Assembly (NCBI GenBank): GCA_030549175.1
Contig: JAUKUA010000005.1
Span: 4,650,001-4,714,000, forward strand
Direction: 5' to 3'
From: Lasiosphaeris hirsuta
Taxonomy: Eukaryota; Ascomycota; Sordariomycetes; Sordariales; Lasiosphaeriaceae
Length of the DNA stretch: 64,000 bases
Made by a program: the position numbers and the translations under genes. Positions 44,741-56,477 of the stretch are shown piece after piece. The notes beneath the pieces were generated by a model. The model was given only the letters and a program-made list of their open reading frames with translations. It searched no databases and was not told the origin of the DNA. Every line of letters starts with the position of its first letter. Position 1 is the first letter of the stretch.

Positions 44741-46733
44741 GTGGAAATGAGGGAATTTTCTTCACTGAATCCCAAGAGTGTGGGGTCGAGAAGATTCTAC
44801 GTCTGCATCTTGCTTGCAGGACTCGACCTAGCCGGCTTTTCACGTGTCTCCCCGCTTTCTCTTCGAGGTACGTTTCGACAGGGGCTGGTCTTGATTGGCC
44901 CACATCTTATCTAGCGGCTACCGTTTCCGTACATTGGTGCCTGGGATAAAGTAGATAGATACTCAAGTCTTATTGCATAAACCAGGTAGTATTTATTCTA
45001 ATTAACCTTGTGTTTGACAATTGTCACCATCTATCCCTGTATACCTCCCTCTAACCAGGGATAAGTTTATATGGAGACCTGCCCAACGATGGCTACTGAC
45101 TAAGAAGATCTCCCTGCCTGAATCTAAACCTAGAATATACCCCTGTTTATCGTTTAAGGGTCTTACCTACCCTTATAACTCTCCTAATATACCAGGGTAT
45201 ACAATAACTCTATAGGGAAAAGCTACCGTTTCCTTACCTAAGGGGATCAAAAAAATTCATGTCAACATCGCGCATGCCAAAAATGCAATAGGCGATAAGC
45301 TTACACTGAGACACAGATAAACCACGAGCCGTTTGTATAATCACTTGGATAGTCATCCAGGTTACCTAGACGACGGTAATAACCTTGACGAACAAACTGC
45401 TTTATGCTCTTATCTGCGATCTCATCCCCTCGGATGCTTGGTAGGCGCGAGTAGGATGTTGAATCTCTGTAAATCTTCGAAGCCTGAGAGGAATCAAAGC
45501 TGCGGTCTTTTTTGCAGCTGAGAGAATATGTCTAACGTCATCAGATGCGTCCCTTCTGCAAGAATCAGTAAATGAAATAAGACCTTACCTACTGTATTCG
45601 CTACATGATCACCATATATTCCCCAGTGCTCGAAGGCATCTCCCTTGATCATCCTGCACCTTACACTTACACCTCCGATAAACACTCCTACTGTTGTTCA
45701 ATCCTGAATTTATCAACATACCTCGACAAAATGCTAAGATTCAGTATGGAACTGGAATAAAAGACGTTAAATTTAGCAGATACCGCTACTGAGGGAGCTG
45801 AGAGGAGAGATCTTACAGCAGACCGCTCCAAGATCAACCCTCAAGCAGTTCGAAGGAATCTGAGTTTTGGATTGCAGGATTTAGTTTCTTTAGTGATTCT
45901 ATGGATCAGGCTCTCTAGAGTCCAAGCCGTTAAGGTGCCGTATGCTGCTCTTTCGGCGACCAGGGTGTGCCAGTGTTGTTTTACCCTAAAGTTGCCCTTA
46001 CCAACCCCCAGTAACCTACACCACCCCTCGCTACCTTGCTCAGGTGCTGCTCAGGCGCTACTCAGGGCATGATCAGGGAAGCCGACAAAAGCGGTTTAGA
46101 CGAGTAGGTAGTGCTCTGTAACTCAGCGGAATTCTAGAAACCCAAATGCTAGCATTTTGCAAGGGAACAGTTTTAGGACACTTGTGTTTCAAAACTGAGA
46201 TCACCTAGCCGGCCCTCTCTTTCTCTTCCCTCCCCCCAGGGTCTAAAAAAACTTAGTTTACGTCCCTTATTAAGTCTCTATTTCCCTTTTCTTATTAAAG
46301 GAGTTGGTAAATCTTACTATCTTAATGCCTTTGAGTTAAGACACTTCCTAAGCGGATTGCTTCACCATGGTTTATTCGGTTGCTAAACGTGGCCTCTCTA
46401 TCTTGACCTATTAGCAGCTGGTTCGGGAAATAAGTCAAGAAAGAATAGCAGAGGGGAGGGGGGTATATGCTAAGAAGAATATCTTTAATAACGGTAATAC
46501 GGGTGTTAACGGTAATCCTATCCTATGGGATATCGTAGTGTCACGACCCCGCGGTGAGTCGCTGCAGCTCGACGTAGCAACGTACAAACTAATCATTGGG
46601 CCAGTGGTGGTAGTGTCCAAAAGCCCCTACAGTAGCTAATCAGGGAAAGCCTGAAGCCAGCGAGGCCCGAGGCCGGGCTGTAGGACACCCGGGCCTAGGC
46701 CGAGGCCGGAGTATAGCTTACACGGACTCGGGC

Positions 46734-46968
46734 TGTAACACCCAGGATCCAGAATCATGGAAATGTAACCCCCGGCATCTAGTTAGGTTGAGCCACTATG
46801 AGAGCGTACTCTAGGTCCTATAATAGTTGTATAAGAAGAGCTCTCTGGAAGAGTTAGAGAGCAAAGGGTAGGCTTCAATTGATCATATATCCAACCCCCC
46901 AATACTACGCTCTACTATCTTGCAGTGCAACCCCCTATCCTCATCCCCACAACGCCTACGGCGTTACA
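46734..46968 (+). repeat. Probable solo LTR, family E
   Basis: It starts TGTAACACCC and ends GGCGTTACA, so it has TG...CA ends and a short inverted TGTAAC/GTTACA terminus over 235 bp. A decayed relative lies at 24835-24954. I could not find a matching target-site duplication, so the ends may be eroded or this may be one end of a larger element. Confidence 0.6.
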
Positions 46969-48127
46969 GTTTACCATACCAACAGCACCACTTTCTCATC
47001 CAGGTAGTACCTCAAAGCCTAATTTTTCATATGACCTACATACAGGGGATAGACTGGCGCATGCTGCAGGATGGCGTGACGACCTCTGTGGTTCCGGCCT
47101 GCTAGTACCAGGCGCCGGCTAGATTGAGAGGGTGTGTGGTGCGCTCGGGTGAATCACAAGATCGTACGTAGTCAAAGGATACCTCAGTACAGGCATGTAA
47201 AGCAGTGTTATTATCGTTGCTGGAGGAGGGAGTGGAATAGTCTATCTGGGCTAGAGTCGGGGCATATATAGACTTCCCTTCGCTAGGCCCGACGCCAAGT
47301 TTCCCAGTGCCCGGCCTAGCCCGGTGCCTTTAGACCCGATCCCTCGGGCCCGTTACCATCAGGTCTCCCCTGATTGGCCAACTGTCAGGCGGGAGCATAA
47401 TTGGAGAGTCAAGGCTGCAACTATCGTGCCTGCATTAGAAGATCTGAAGCTAAAGAGAAGAAAAAGAAAAGAGGAAAAGCTCTGACGAAGGTGTGGGGTG
47501 AGGAATTAAGTCCTCTGCCCCACCAGCCGGTCGATCTCCGGGTACGCTAGCCATGCTAGCGTCACACTAGTTCCCCGAAGCAAAGGTTTGCCCTCGGCAT
47601 GTACATAGTTTTAGTAGGCCGGGGGGATCTCCTTGGTGAGGGACGAGTTGGCGACCGCAACAAGAACGTAACCTGAAAGTGGGTCATCAATATACTCTAG
47701 GTAAGTATGCGCTTGTAGAGGTATCTCTCCATGATAGCAGCAACCATCTACCAGCACATATAGTCGTCTTTCATTCCTATGAGTCATAATCCCGACGCCG
47801 GTTATGGGGGTTGGGGGAGAACTAACCTTTGCGCTAAACAGCAGGGTTGTCAGAGCGGACCGATTGGGAGCACTGAGACGATGCTTCGGAATAACCTTAA
47901 TTGATTGCTAGAATTCTAAGCTGAAGGCGGCGGCGAATTCTATGCCATTCTAGAAGTGCGGCTAGGACTTGGTAGGGTCGACGGCTCAATCCATATAAGC
48001 GAATGACCCAAGCCCCACACAAAACAACACCTCTACACACAACATCAATTTTTTCCACTATTCAACGTGCGATCGCCATCAAAAGAGGCCAGACTAATCT
48101 TGGCCATCAAAGCTCTTCAAAAAGATG

Positions 48128-48190
48128 TGTTGCAGGTGGTGCTCCACCTCAAGGGTGCAGGGTGCACACGCCACCTCACCTAGCTAGTCT
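48128..48190 (+). repeat. LTR-like repeat family C, copy 2 (short)
   Basis: It starts TGTTGCAGGTGGTGCTCCAC and continues GGGTGCAGGGTGCACACGCC to CCTAGCTAGT. It is a truncated copy of the family at 29583-29686 and 61520-61635. Confidence 0.65.
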
Positions 48191-48384
48191 ACCAGCCTCA
48201 CATTGGTGACCCAAACGGGGAGAGAAAGACGTTTTTGGCGACTCAGCTCAGGCGTCATGCCTGACCAATGCAAGCACAAACCCGACACACCCAGGCACCC
48301 CACGTGTATATACCTACCATCATCACCGACGGCCGAGCTGGGAGGACTGCTCTGAAAATGCGTCCTCCAAATTCTCGCGCCGGC

Positions 48385-50508
48385 TCAGTACAGAGCACCA
48401 GTCTCATGACTGCCCTCCATGTCTTCAATGATAGCATCCCACGCAGCCTGCCGCCCGTCAGTGAGCCCTCCACCCCAAAAATCTTTTGATCTGAAACACA
48501 ACTTACCCAATCACATTCGAGGGTCATTCCCTCTGATGGCTGAAATGACAAGTCCTCGACGGACCCCCCCGACACCACGTCGACCGATTCATCGCCAGCC
48601 TCACCGGCGGCCTCACCTCCACCCCTCACCCCCCTGAGCATACCAACAAGAAAGCCATGAATCTTCACCGCCTCATCCCCAACGTCCACCGCCTCCGCCC
48701 AGTACCTACAAGACACCTCCAAGGCCTCCAAGATCCCCTCGCTCCCCGCATCCCCCTCCTGACCCCCCCTCCTCGCCACCTCCATCTCCAAAAACAACAC
48801 CATCGCCGCAAGCGCCAACATCTGCCTGGTCATCGAAACCGCATACCACGCGGGCGCAATCCTCTCCTGCAACCCCACCAACGCCAACGCCGACGCGACG
48901 CACCGCTCGCGCGACGGCCGGAACCGGGCATCTTCCCTCGCCGCGGCGAGGAACGGGCGGTGCAGGGTGCACACCCCCCTATGATATATGCCCAGCAGAC
49001 TCAGCCCGACGAAGCTAGCCGGGTCCGCCATGGCCGGCGGGATAGCCTCGTAGGCGGCGCGCAGCGCGGCGTCGGTGGCGAGGACGGCGGCGTACGGGGT
49101 GGGGGTGGGGGAGTTGTGCAGGTCGGCGATGCGGGCGAGGGCGCCAAAGAGGCGGGTTTTGACGAGGAGGTAGGTCACGCGGGTGGGCTCGGTGAGGGGG
49201 CGGGAGGGGGGGAGGGGGTCGGACGAGAGTTCCCAGTCGTGGAGGTTGCGGGGGTCTTGAGTGTCGGAGGGGGCCGAGGTGCGCGGCAGGCCGCTGAAGA
49301 AGGCTGCCATGTCGTCCATCCCGATGACGGAGAGCCAGACGCGGCGGCGGTACTCGGCTTGCAGGGCGGGGATGGGAGGGCTGAGGTGGGAGGGGTCGCG
49401 GTGGTAGCCCATGTTGATGGCGGCGCGGACCATGACGCCTGTCGTGATCCACAGGCCGCGCCGGTTGTCGTCTTTGCGGGCCAGCTCGGCCGTGGCGTTG
49501 AAGCGTAGGGTCTCGAGCGTGTAGGGCAGGCACTTGGCCATGTCGCCGCTCAGGAGGCACTGCGCGGTGCGCATGCGGTACAGCTGGAAGAGCGAGGCCG
49601 AGAGGCCTTGGTATTCAGGGGGCTCGCCATACTGATGGTGGGCCAGCATGGTGATTCCGAGCATAGAGAAGAGCAGGCCCAGCCAGATGAGATTTGTGCG
49701 AGATGGGTCCCGCCAGTGCTCTTGGTACTCGCGTCGGAAGGTCGGCTCGTGGAGGATGGGCGGGATGGTGATGGGGAAATTTTGCGTGTCAAAGAATTGC
49801 GAAATCAGCCCGTCCAGCTCTGGCCTGGGTGGCAGCGAGGAGAGGATCTCGGTGTGCTCAATGGGCTTGACCTGGTTGAAGAGCAGGCTCGATCCATCGA
49901 CCGAGTGAGATAGAGCTGGCTCCGCCGGCGCACGGCTATTCTCTTGGCCCCAGGAACTCTTCAGCTCGTCGATCTTGGAAACGGAATCTTAATGCATGCA
50001 CACAAGAATGATGAAGCAAGAGGCAAACAAACCTCTTGGAGCACAGCGCGCCAATCATCTTCAGAAGAATACACCGAGTGGACCCCATCAAGCACGGTCT
50101 TCCCAGCTCCTGCCACACCTGTATCGGATTCGGTGGTTGCAGGGATGGGTAGCGCTTCTTTCCCAGCAGGTGAAAGCGGAGGTTGTTGGCGCTCTGCGAG
50201 TAATTTCTTGACCAAGTGTTCCAACCGATCGAGGCGTTGCTGCGTGGCTCTACCATCATTGACATCGCCGGAGGGCCCGGATTCAGCCCCGTTCTTAGCT
50301 CCGCGGAAGCTGCACGCAGATTGCTCCCCGCGCGCTGTACAGTTCTGGCATGGCTTCTCACGGTTGCATTTGAGTCTGAGCAGGAGTGGTCAGCATCTCC
50401 CGGGCACAGAATGGCGCAGGTTTCGTACTTCCTTGTGCGACAGCCCTCGCACGACAGGGGAAGGCGATTCCGTCGGCGGGCTACACTGAGAGATTGCTGA
50501 GGTTGCAT
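48385..50508 (-). CDS. Zn2Cys6 transcription factor with fungal-specific domain
   Basis: A Gal4-type regulator. Four exons: 50508-50429, 50375-50033, 49973-48507 and 48447-48385, giving 650 residues. The first intron splits the zinc cluster; splicing gives Cys at 20, 23, 30, 36, 39 and 48, the canonical C-x2-C-x6-C-x5-C-x2-C-x8-C. A basic linker and a short coiled coil (RLDRLEHLVKKLLAE) follow. The Fungal_trans middle homology region spans about residues 190-480, with FFDTQNFPITIPPILHEPTF, WITTGVMVRAAINMGYHRDP and YRRRVWLSVIGMDDMAAF. Splicing the last intron (GTAAGT to GGCAG) gives a C-terminus with WDAIIEDM, which fits the family better than reading through to 48255. The divergent promoter shared with a dehydrogenase suggests that gene as a target. 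Confidence 0.9.
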
Positions 50509-50827
50509 GGTGGCGTGGGCACCATGGGCGAGGTCGAGGACTGGGATTTTTTTGGATTTTTTTTGGATTTTTTTGCTTTGCCCGAGATGCTGTTCGGGAC
50601 TCCGCGGAGGTAAAGTGGTTGATTGTTCGCCAACGGCTGCACGTGACCGTTAAATCCGCGGACATAGCCTCTTATCTTCATGCTGGAACAAAGTGAGCCT
50701 AAGTCCGTGAATTGGGGGGAAGGTCATGAAATAAATACTGACCATCCTACCTGGAAAAGCATATGTCGTGTTCCTCACTGGACCTTCCTCATCAACAGCC
50801 GCCCTCGCTTGACAACACAGACCAAAC
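50509..50827. promoter_or_regulatory. Divergent promoter with twin TCCGCGGA palindromes
   Basis: This 319 bp region separates the Zn2Cys6 gene (minus) from the dehydrogenase (plus). It holds two identical TCCGCGGA palindromes at 50601-50608 and 50655-50662, 54 bp apart start to start. Everted CCG/CGG triplets are known targets of Zn2Cys6 dimers. A CACGTG box lies at 50640-50645 between them. Binding is inferred, not shown. Confidence 0.55.
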
Positions 50828-51845
50828 ATGCCTTCCTTGGCCAACTTCATCCACACGCAGTTCGTCCTGACCATACCACAGCCTTCTGCATCCTTCTCCT
50901 CCAAGACCGTCATCATCACCGGAGCTAATGGGGGTCTGGGCAAAGAGACCGCCAAGCATGTGCTCCGTCTCGGGGCCAGCAAGGTGGTGCTAGCCTGTCG
51001 GAGCCCAGCGCGCGGCAACCGGGCCAGGGTCGAGGTCGAACTCGCCTCGAAATGCGGCCCCGGCGTGGTTAACGTGTGGGAGCTCGACCTTGAGTCGCCT
51101 TCCTCCATCAAGGGCTTTGTCGACAAGGCCAACGCCCTTCCCCGCCTGGATGTCCTGGTCAACAACGCGGGCATCATGGAGGTCGAGTTCAGAGTCGTGT
51201 ACGGCACCGAGCGCACTGTCGCCGTGAACGACATCGGGACCTTCTTGTTGGCGCTGCAGCTCATCCCGAAGATGAAGGAGACGGCGCGCAGGTTCGGGGT
51301 CACGCCGCACATGACGTTCGTGGGCTCGGCGCTGTACGATGTGGCCAAGTACCCGGAGAGGCACGGCGGTGATCTGTTTACCTGGCTCGAGGATGAGCGA
51401 AACGTGAACTTGGCAAATCAGTAAGGGCATCTCACAAACGGGACCAGGGATGGCACGCTCACACACGCGCAGATACAACCTATCCAAGCTCCTCCAGCTC
51501 TACGGCGCCATCAAACTGTCGTCAATCGTCGGCTCCCCCATCGTGATCAACTCGATGGACCCCTGTTTCTGCGGGACACATCTGGCCGACAGGCTCACGG
51601 GCGTCAAAAAGGTCCTGATCAAGCTGCTCACGGCCGCCGCCGCGCGGACTGCCGAAGAAGGGTCTCGGTTAGTAGTGCAGGCCGCTTCGGCGGGGCCGGA
51701 AACCCACGGTCTGTACTTGCGAGCAGGTGCGGTGCAGAAGTATGCGCCCATTGCGCTGGACAAGGGGAAGGCTTCGCATGTGTGGGAGGTGCTGTGTGCG
51801 AGGTTGGAGAAGCTGCAGCCGGGGGTTTTGGAGAATTTGCGTTGA
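50828..51845 (+). CDS. Short-chain dehydrogenase/reductase
   Basis: Two exons, 50828-51420 and 51473-51845, with a 52 nt intron (GTAAGG to GCGCAG), giving 321 residues. The cofactor motif TGANGGLG is at residues 31-38, with ACRSP after the second strand pointing to NADP preference. The structural NNAG motif is VNNAGIM. The catalytic serine is probably in FVGSALYD. The Tyr/Lys pair is YNLSK at residues 199-203, formed exactly at the splice junction. It is of the retinol-dehydrogenase-like extended SDR type common in fungal secondary metabolism. Its start is 319 bp from that of a divergent Zn2Cys6 regulator, which suggests co-regulation. The substrate is unknown. Confidence 0.9.
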
Positions 51846-51938
51846 GGGCGCCGGCCGTCGTTGTTTGGGGGAAGTGTCGTTGTTTGGGCAGTGTACCTAT
51901 TTTACGCAGTGCGTTATTACCTAGGTTCCCCACCGTGC

Positions 51939-52166
51939 CTAATCCAGGGAACTTGCGATCCAGTTTGTTCCCTTTGAACCTTCTCGGATTTTCCCGCGAC
52001 AAAATCGCCATCCTTGCCAACCACCGTCTCCTTCCGGGTGATTTGGTGAGCCTTCTTGCCCTTGGAACGAATCGGTGGTGGTCACCGCGTCGTCAAACAG
52101 GTTCGCTTCGACTAGGAGCTTCTTCACCATGCCAATCTGCCCCCTTTCCCTTAACTCCGATGGCAT
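51939..52166 (-). pseudogene. Possible SF1 (Upf1-like) helicase fragment
   Basis: The minus strand reads KKLLVEANLFDDAVTTTDSF followed by QGQE. The TxDSFQGQE core matches motif V/Va of Upf1-like superfamily 1 helicases (usually TVDSFQGQE). After it a different reading frame gives plausible sequence, so the piece is frameshifted. No other helicase motif is found in the neighbourhood. A degraded gene or transposon-borne helicase fragment is inferred. Confidence 0.35.
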
Positions 52167-53039
52167 ATGGAGCTACCTCCTCCGACTCTCAACCCATGCC
52201 ATTCTGGACCTACCTCGATAACTTAATTTTGTCTGCCACACTCCCAGACCTCGTCCTTCTTCAGTTGAACTTGGTGACGCTCGACCTTCTCTCTCATAGC
52301 CCAAAGAGAGGAGAGAGTATCCTGAATCGTAGTAGTACCCTCGGTGCTTTGAGTTAAACTCACCAGCTCTGGGATACTGAAGTTCATACCCTAGGGCGTG
52401 GATAATCTCCGAAGCTAGTCAGTAGGAATAAAACCTAACACATTCTATATCATTAGAAATTACCCTCGGGGGCGTTGTAAAGCTTTAGGGTGAGCTAGAT
52501 TCGCCCTTGGTAGACATAGAACCGTCCCCTTAACCCGACAAGCCTCCAAAATAAACAAGGGCTCTGATGTCCAGAAATATATCTTCCAAAAGTCCCTACT
52601 TAATCCCAAAAACTTTCCCGAAGACCACTAACCTCCTCCTCAGCGACTCGATGGCGTAGGTATACCATCCGAAGGCCTTTCCGATAATAACAAAACCTCT
52701 TCCCTAACGACTCGAAGACGTCATCATACTATCTTAACGCCTTTTAGGTAGGATATAATCTAAGTCATTTAGTTGTAAGCTTATAACTACCAGCTAAATG
52801 GTCCACTCTCTCTCTACCTACCGATGTATACTTCTCTCTAGACCCCTACCCCCCTAATCCTCCACTGTCATTATTAGCATGGTAGGACGTATAGTTAGTG
52901 ACGTTAATTAGGGAGCTAGGTAGCCTTATTAATATAACGATTAAGTGGTATTTAAGGGCTAAGGAGCTTACTTAGTTAAGTTATATCTTGGAGGGGTATA
53001 TAGAAAGTATTTCTAGAAGATACTACCGTGTACCTAGGT

Positions 53040-53470
53040 ATGTGTTACACTACTGGGCTCACTTAAGGTTAATAGGGTAAATTACCTCCTTGACCTGGGC
53101 CCATAGTGACGGCTACAACGGTAGCTACATTGTGGCTTAACCTGTGGGACACGTAATACATGACTAGGGCCACTAGACTTATATTGATAGGTTCATAAGG
53201 ACCTGAAGAAGTGGAGCCAAGCCCATACGTAGGTCGATAGATTCTTAGGCTAAGCCTCTGTAACATAGGCTAGTCATCGAGGACTAGGGTGTGGCAGCTA
53301 CAAGGTGTGTCACCTTCGATGGGCCGAACGGCAGAGCTATGATCTCACACTTTAACCGTACTACGGATTACCCCGGTAGTAGTATTAGTCTGAAGAGCTT
53401 TTATACGGAGGTAAGAGAAATGATCTTTGTAACCTAAAGTAGTAAATGATGAAGGGGGTAGATTAATATA
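53040..53470 (-). repeat. Repeat family F, copy 1 (mixed orientation)
   Basis: 53040-53270 is the reverse complement of part of 55640-55800 (GTGTCCCACAGGTT-AGCCAC, GGGCCCAGGTCAAGGAGGT). 53270-53470 matches 54660-54860 directly (GGGGTGTGGCA, CAAGGTGTGTCACCTT, AGAGCTATGATCT). It is RIP-damaged and non-coding. Confidence 0.6.
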
Positions 53471-54589
53471 GGGAGATGGCTAATAAGCCCCTACTAGATG
53501 GCCACTACACCCTCGTATTCGAGGAGGTGGCTGATAAGCCCCCACTAGGACTGCTGAAGACGCGAGGCCGAAGGCCGACGCGAGCCCACACATACATTTA
53601 TAATAGAGGCTCTCTCGCACTCTCTAGACCAGTTAGACAACTATCAATACCATCACTGTTTTGCTGCTCTTTTACATGATTCCATCTCCAAGTGCTCTGT
53701 GACCCTCAACATAGTTACTAAGCTCTTCTTACTTAATATCGTAAATGAAGTATAATATTATTAATAAAACTTAGAAACAAAGAAGATCTCCAAAGTATTA
53801 AGCTCTTAAAGATAGTTAAGTTAATATTTCTATAACTATCAATAAGATAAAATAATATTATATTTGTTATTAAGGAGTAAGACTTTGAAGGAAATATAAA
53901 AGAAATAATTTACTTAATACTGTAAGATAACCTCCAAAGTGTAAAACCGACTACTTTAAAGGGCTTTAGGTAAGTATATTAAACTATAAAAAGATGTTAT
54001 TACTTAATAAGATCCTTGCTTATGATTAAAACTGGGGGAATTATATCTAAAAGCGTATATATAGAGATTTCACTAGTCTTATAGTAGGTGAGGAATACTA
54101 AAATTATTTTTCGTTAGTTGTAGGTTAGTTCTTTTTTTCTTTTGGCCGGAGGTTTATTCTTTGTTTTAATAAAGAGGCGAAACGAACCTTCTTTTAAGTA
54201 GAAATTATAACAATATATAAAGTAGTTCCTGGGGTTATGATCTCTAAGGCTCTAGTTAACAATCTAATATCTCGGTATTGTTAGATAGTTCGATGATATA
54301 GAAAAGTAATTTTAAATAATTAGCCTTCATTATTAATATAATTTTAAACTTTTAATTTAGATAAGAGGTTGTCAGAAGCACTGCACTTTTGATGGGGGTT
54401 GCAATTGTGTGATTGTATTGCTTGTTCCGCACCTCTCTGGCCTGCGGCCAGAGTGGTGCTACTTATAGTAGTTCAAGATAGTCATTTTGGTGGCTTAGCT
54501 AGCCACACAGCCACTCTATTTGCCTTGCTCAAGGTTGACTGTTGTTGCCACTATCGTGGCATTGCTAACACCTCAATTCTAGCATCTTC

Positions 54590-55070
54590 CACCCTGTTCA
54601 ATCTGACAGTGTCCTATAGGTCGAGCCACGATATGGCCACCGTTGTGGTCATGTGACACAGGCCAGTTACCGAGACTGGGGTGTGGCAATCACAAGGTGT
54701 GTCACCTTAGGTATGACCGAACTGTAGAGCTATGATCTAGATCAACTCAACCGTCCACTCTAGGCCGGCAATGGTGTTGGTCTGACTCAGAGCTTTCACA
54801 CGAAGTGAGGGAGATGATCTTCGCAACCCAAAGTCCTGGTAGTTATGAGGGAGAGGGTAGATGTAGGAAGATGGAACGACCACAAGGAAGATGGCAGATG
54901 ATACTTCGTAGTTGCAAGTCAATGAGAAACAGAAGGGTTCACAGGGTTATATTACCCCTCAGCTTCACTGAAGTTCAGCTGATAATCTTTCTAGACTGTT
55001 TCCAAAAAGGACTGGGGAGCTTCCTCTTCTCGAGGATCCGTCGCAGGGCCCTCGTCTCTTTTATGGAGGT
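54590..55070 (+). repeat. Repeat family F, copy 2
   Basis: This is the least damaged copy. The reverse complement of 60595-60990 follows it through GGGGTGTGGCAATC, CTGTAGAGCTATGA, TACTTCGTAGTT-CAAGTCA, AGAAACAGAAGGGTTCA, GGGTTATATTACCCCTCAG and CTCGAGGATCCGT. It is probably part of a gypsy-type LTR or untranslated leader. Confidence 0.65.
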
Positions 55071-55659
55071 TATGTACAATATACAAAGATACCAAGGTAC
55101 ATGGAGATCCTCCTTAGCCGCTTCATCGGCCCGGGGCCTTAGCCGCCCGTCTCTCACGCCCTACCAATCAGGGTTCCTACCAAGTGTTACTGACCTTCCC
55201 TTCGATAGTCCACGGCCGGTATTAGTACTAACTCCGATGGTGTGGTACCCACGATCACGGAGGTTCCTTCACGTCCTTGGTACTTACGTCGAATGACGAC
55301 GGTTCCCTTCATGACTCCTTGGGACCCAGTTGGGCTTGGCTACAACCACCTATCACCACTGAGGCTAGGCTCCGGAGAACGTCGGGGTTCAGGTTGTCCA
55401 CTGGAGCCGATGCGATAACTAGGAGGTCTGTTATTGAAAGTCCTACTGAAACATCATGCAGGTCTCTTGGCTAGCTACTACAGCTCTCGACCACGATGCT
55501 GGGGTTGTGTAGCTACTCATGCCGAACCTGGGGTCTGGTGACGCTGCCGCCTGCGAGCTAGGCTCTCGTGGTGGGCTGGCTCGACTTGTGAGTGGTGTCT
55601 GGGGTCCCGGCCTAGGCCGAGGACCCATCGACCTGCGTGTGGGCCAGGGGGTTCCTGGT

Positions 55660-55800
55660 CATGCCCAGATTGTGGTGTGCGTGTCCCACAGGTTGAGCCA
55701 CGATGTGGCCACCGTTGTGGCTATCACGGTGGGCCCAGGTCAAGGAGGTGATCCACCCTGTTGACCTTAGGTGAGTCCACCAGTGTGACAATACCCTAAC
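55660..55800 (+). repeat. Repeat family F, copy 3
   Basis: It shares GTGTCCCACAGGTTGAGCCA, ATGTGGCCACCGTTGTGGCT and GTGGGCCCAGGTCAAGGAGG with the other family F copies. Non-coding. Confidence 0.6.
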
Positions 55801-56477
55801 CTTATAAGCTCAGTTTACTAAAAATGTTTTTATCATACTTCTTATATAACACATAAGCCAATTTTAAACTTCCAAAGTTATATACTTAATATTAACAAAA
55901 TTAGTCTGAGAAATTTTCAGGGTTATATGTGAGATTTTAAAGTGCGCACTTACTATACGTGCGCGCTTGCTATGCAGTCGCGTTATATGTTTTATATGAT
56001 ACCTACTTATAACCTATTTTTCTTAGAATATTCGCGTGGAAATTACTGAGAAAAGAAGAAATGTATTATTCCGAGCTTGGTGCTGCCCGGCGCCGTGTGG
56101 GCCTAGCCTTTGAGATTTAGGTCCGGGTCCGAGCCCGGCCATTTTACCGCTTCTTCAATCCTGCAGCAGCAAAAGAAGACCAACATGATGGCCATGGTAG
56201 GTAGCTATTTACAAAGACCTGGCATCCGCGTCTGCTGGCGAATTACCCGTGAAACGTTAACCGACAAGGTAAAAGAAGGGCAAAAACCGTCATGGTATCG
56301 TACAATAAACCAACACAAACAAAACAAGCATTTCCTGACACAGATACTCTCAAATGACCATCAAAACATGTCACGTCATCTCTCCTCATAATCCTGAGAT
56401 AACCCAAGCCATTACTCCATCACGGGGTATATGCAGAAAATCCATGAGCCACAGAGGCGGGCTCGTCGCGGCCCCTT

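Larger units (their letters stand above)
44741..48384. other. Repeat-rich intergenic region
   Basis: Relics of LTR elements and low-complexity DNA. The identifiable parts are an LTR-like block at 46734-46968 and family C at 48128-48190. The segment at 46500-46730 has GGCC-rich motifs (CGAGGCCGG) also seen near 55600. No intact gene is supported. Confidence 0.5.
51846..56419. other. RIP-damaged retroelement nest
   Basis: About 4.6 kb of AT-rich, TA-rich DNA with no intact gene. It contains the helicase-like relic near 52.0 kb, several copies of a repeat (family F) at about 53040-53470, 54590-55070 and 55660-55800, and strongly AT-rich stretches at 53700-54370 and 55800-56050. Part of family F recurs inverted at 60595-60990. 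Confidence 0.6.

Noticed and set aside
48255..48506. Longer C-terminus of the Zn2Cys6 protein by reading through
   Set aside because: A GTAAGT donor and CAG acceptor join to WDAIIEDM and a nearby stop, a better family match than the read-through tail.
48657..49508. Plus-strand frame of 283 codons opposite the Zn2Cys6 gene
   Set aside because: Shadow of the GC-rich regulator exon; the product is a low-complexity Arg/Gly/His sequence.
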